From Rickettsiales bacterium (GTDB lineage Bacteria; Pseudomonadota; Alphaproteobacteria; Pelagibacterales; Pelagibacteraceae), in assembly GCA_005801485.1 (NCBI GenBank), contig SYDM01000046.1, forward strand, positions 1-7,024: a stretch of 7,024 nucleotides of DNA, read 5' to 3'. Made by a program: the position numbers and the translations under genes. Below, piece by piece: positions 5,741 to 7,024 of the stretch; positions within the stretch are counted from its first letter, which is position 1, and every line of letters begins with the position of its first letter. Under the pieces are notes generated by a model that ran no database searches, was not told the origin of the DNA, and worked only from the letters and a program-made list of their open reading frames with translations.

Positions 5741-7024
5741 ATGAACAAAAATATACATTTTATATTTAATATATTTTTGCTCTCACATTTATTAATTTGG
5801 ACACTTGTTCCTTTTTTATCTAATAAAAATTTACCCTTAGACGTTATCGAAGCATTAGCTTGGGGCACTAATTTAGATTGGGGTTTTGAAAAACATCCCC
5901 CTTTAAGTGCTTTTTTTCCAGAAATTTTTTACCAAATATTTGGCAATCAAGATTGGGCTTATTATCTTTTAAGTCAGATATTTATTGTTATTTCATTTAT
6001 TGTAATTTTTAAGCTAGCAAAAGAATTTTTGAAAAATGAAACTTATGCATTAATTTCGGTTTTTTTGTTGGAAGGAATATATTTTTATAATTTTACATCT
6101 CCAGAATTTAACGTAAATATTTGTCAAATTCCTTTCTGGTCATTAACAATTTTTTATGCTTGGCAAAGTTTTAAACATGATAAAATTCACGATTGGATAT
6201 TATTTGGATTATTTGCAGCATTAGGATTTTTATCTAAATATTTATTCATTTATTTATTGATAGGTATAATATTTTTTTTTATTTACTATTGGCTTAAACA
6301 CAAGAAGTTTAGTTTAAAATATTTTGTTTTCCTTATAGTTTTTTTGTTAATATTAAGTCCCCATATTGCGTGGTTGGTAGAGAACGATTATACAACCATT
6401 GCCTATGGATTAAAAAGAACAGGTTTAGCAGAAAGCATTTTTTTAAATCATATAATTTACCCTTTAAAATTTATTTTTAAGCAAATAGTTACGTTATTAC
6501 CTTTTTTTGCTCTTCTAAGTTTATTGCTTAAAAAATATAAATTTAAAATTAATCAACGTGATGAAAAATCAATTTTTTTAATTTTTATTACTTTAGTTCC
6601 AATCTTTTTAATGGTTTTAACTTCTTTTATTTTTGCAGCCAATATTCGTACGATGTGGGCGACACCTTTTTATTTATTTTTAGGTTTATTTTTTATTTAT
6701 CATTTTAAATCTAGTATTAATTTAAATTCTTTAAAAAAATTTTTAATTTTTTTTTTATTTATCTTTGTTCTTTCTCCAACGATCTATCTGTACATTTCAT
6801 TTTCAAAGGATAATAAAAGAACGGATTATCCTGGCAAAGAAATAGCTGAATTAGTTCAAGATAAATGGGACAAAAGTTTTAGCAACAATATTGCAATTGT
6901 TATCGGAGATGAGTGGTTAGCTGGCAATCTATCTTATCACCTTCGATCTAGACCTAAGTGGTTTAATAATTTGAGCCCTAAACTAAAAGATTTAAAAATA
7001 GAAGGTGGAGTTATTTATGTCGGC
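5741..7024 (+). CDS. Membrane glycosyltransferase, GT39/PMT_2-like (3' end missing)
   Basis: The frame is open from ATG 5741 to the window end: 428 visible residues and no stop. An in-frame TAG at 5729-5731 makes this ATG the first start; no Shine-Dalgarno is seen. It is a polytopic inner-membrane protein with roughly ten or eleven hydrophobic segments, around residues 7-26, 73-91, 102-118, 128-141, 152-183 (probably two), 193-212, 244-264, 277-299, 304-321 and 333-352, followed by a soluble, probably periplasmic, tail. The first outer loop has LPLDVIEALAWG (31-42) and EKHPPLSAFF (50-59), the signature region of the ArnT/PMT-like GT39 superfamily; Asp34 and Glu37 are the likely catalytic or acceptor-site acids by analogy. 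FLSKYLFIY (163-171) matches the conserved K-Y segment. Such enzymes move sugars from polyprenyl-phosphate donors to lipid A, glycans or proteins. The substrate cannot be read from the sequence. It is divergent from dksA. Confidence 0.8.
   Translation, partial: MNKNIHFIFNIFLLSHLLIWTLVPFLSNKNLPLDVIEALAWGTNLDWGFEKHPPLSAFFPEIFYQIFGNQDWAYYLLSQIFIVISFIVIFKLAKEFLKNETYALISVFLLEGIYFYNFTSPEFNVNICQIPFWSLTIFYAWQSFKHDKIHDWILFGLFAALGFLSKYLFIYLLIGIIFFFIYYWLKHKKFSLKYFVFLIVFLLILSPHIAWLVENDYTTIAYGLKRTGLAESIFLNHIIYPLKFIFKQIVTLLPFFALLSLLLKKYKFKINQRDEKSIFLIFITLVPIFLMVLTSFIFAANIRTMWATPFYLFLGLFFIYHFKSSINLNSLKKFLIFFLFIFVLSPTIYLYISFSKDNKRTDYPGKEIAELVQDKWDKSFSNNIAIVIGDEWLAGNLSYHLRSRPKWFNNLSPKLKDLKIEGGVIYVG

Noticed and set aside
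6747..6756. Run of ten T bases inside the glycosyltransferase gene as a possible phase-variable tract
   Set aside because: The frame is intact, the run encodes part of a Phe/Leu-rich membrane helix, and similar homopolymers occur across this A/T-rich window.

Overview
The window is compact, very A/T-rich bacterial DNA with strong A/T preference at third codon positions, almost no intergenic space and few Shine-Dalgarno sequences. Several proteins look alphaproteobacterial: a dihydroorotase with Gln in the first metal-ligand position, a DksA with only one of the four zinc-finger cysteines, and an adrenodoxin-type ferredoxin. Together with the base composition and streamlining, this suggests a SAR11/Pelagibacterales-like marine alphaproteobacterium. 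The assignment is an inference from sequence style, not a database match.

Layout, left to right: (1) the 3' part of a dihydroorotase gene (pyrimidine synthesis), plus strand, cut by the window start. (2) prpE, propionyl-CoA synthetase, minus strand, whose 3' end overlaps the dihydroorotase tail-to-tail by 12 bp. (3) A 176-bp intergenic region holding divergent starts for prpE and the next operon. (4) A plus-strand, overlapping three-gene operon: [2Fe-2S] ferredoxin, thioredoxin-reductase-like ferredoxin-NADP+ reductase, and a YfcG/Ure2p-like glutathione S-transferase. (5) dksA on the minus strand, whose stop shares a TTAA palindrome with the GST stop. (6) A 76-bp divergent intergenic region carrying a near-consensus sigma-70 promoter for dksA. 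(7) The 5' part of a multi-pass membrane glycosyltransferase of the GT39/PMT_2 type, plus strand, still open at the window end.

Functionally, the ferredoxin and reductase form an obvious NADPH-to-[2Fe-2S] electron-transfer pair, joined by a 1-nt stop/start overlap. The GST-fold protein, attached by a 4-nt overlap, adds a glutathione/disulfide activity to the same transcript. The other genes are housekeeping or single-function genes with no evident link to that module. No RNA genes, mobile elements, CRISPR arrays or convincing intrinsic terminators were seen, and no gene-free stretch reaches 300 bases. I found no evidence of a novel multi-gene system. The most interesting points are lineage-type substitutions at metal-binding residues, the coupled redox operon, and the terminator-free convergent gene ends.
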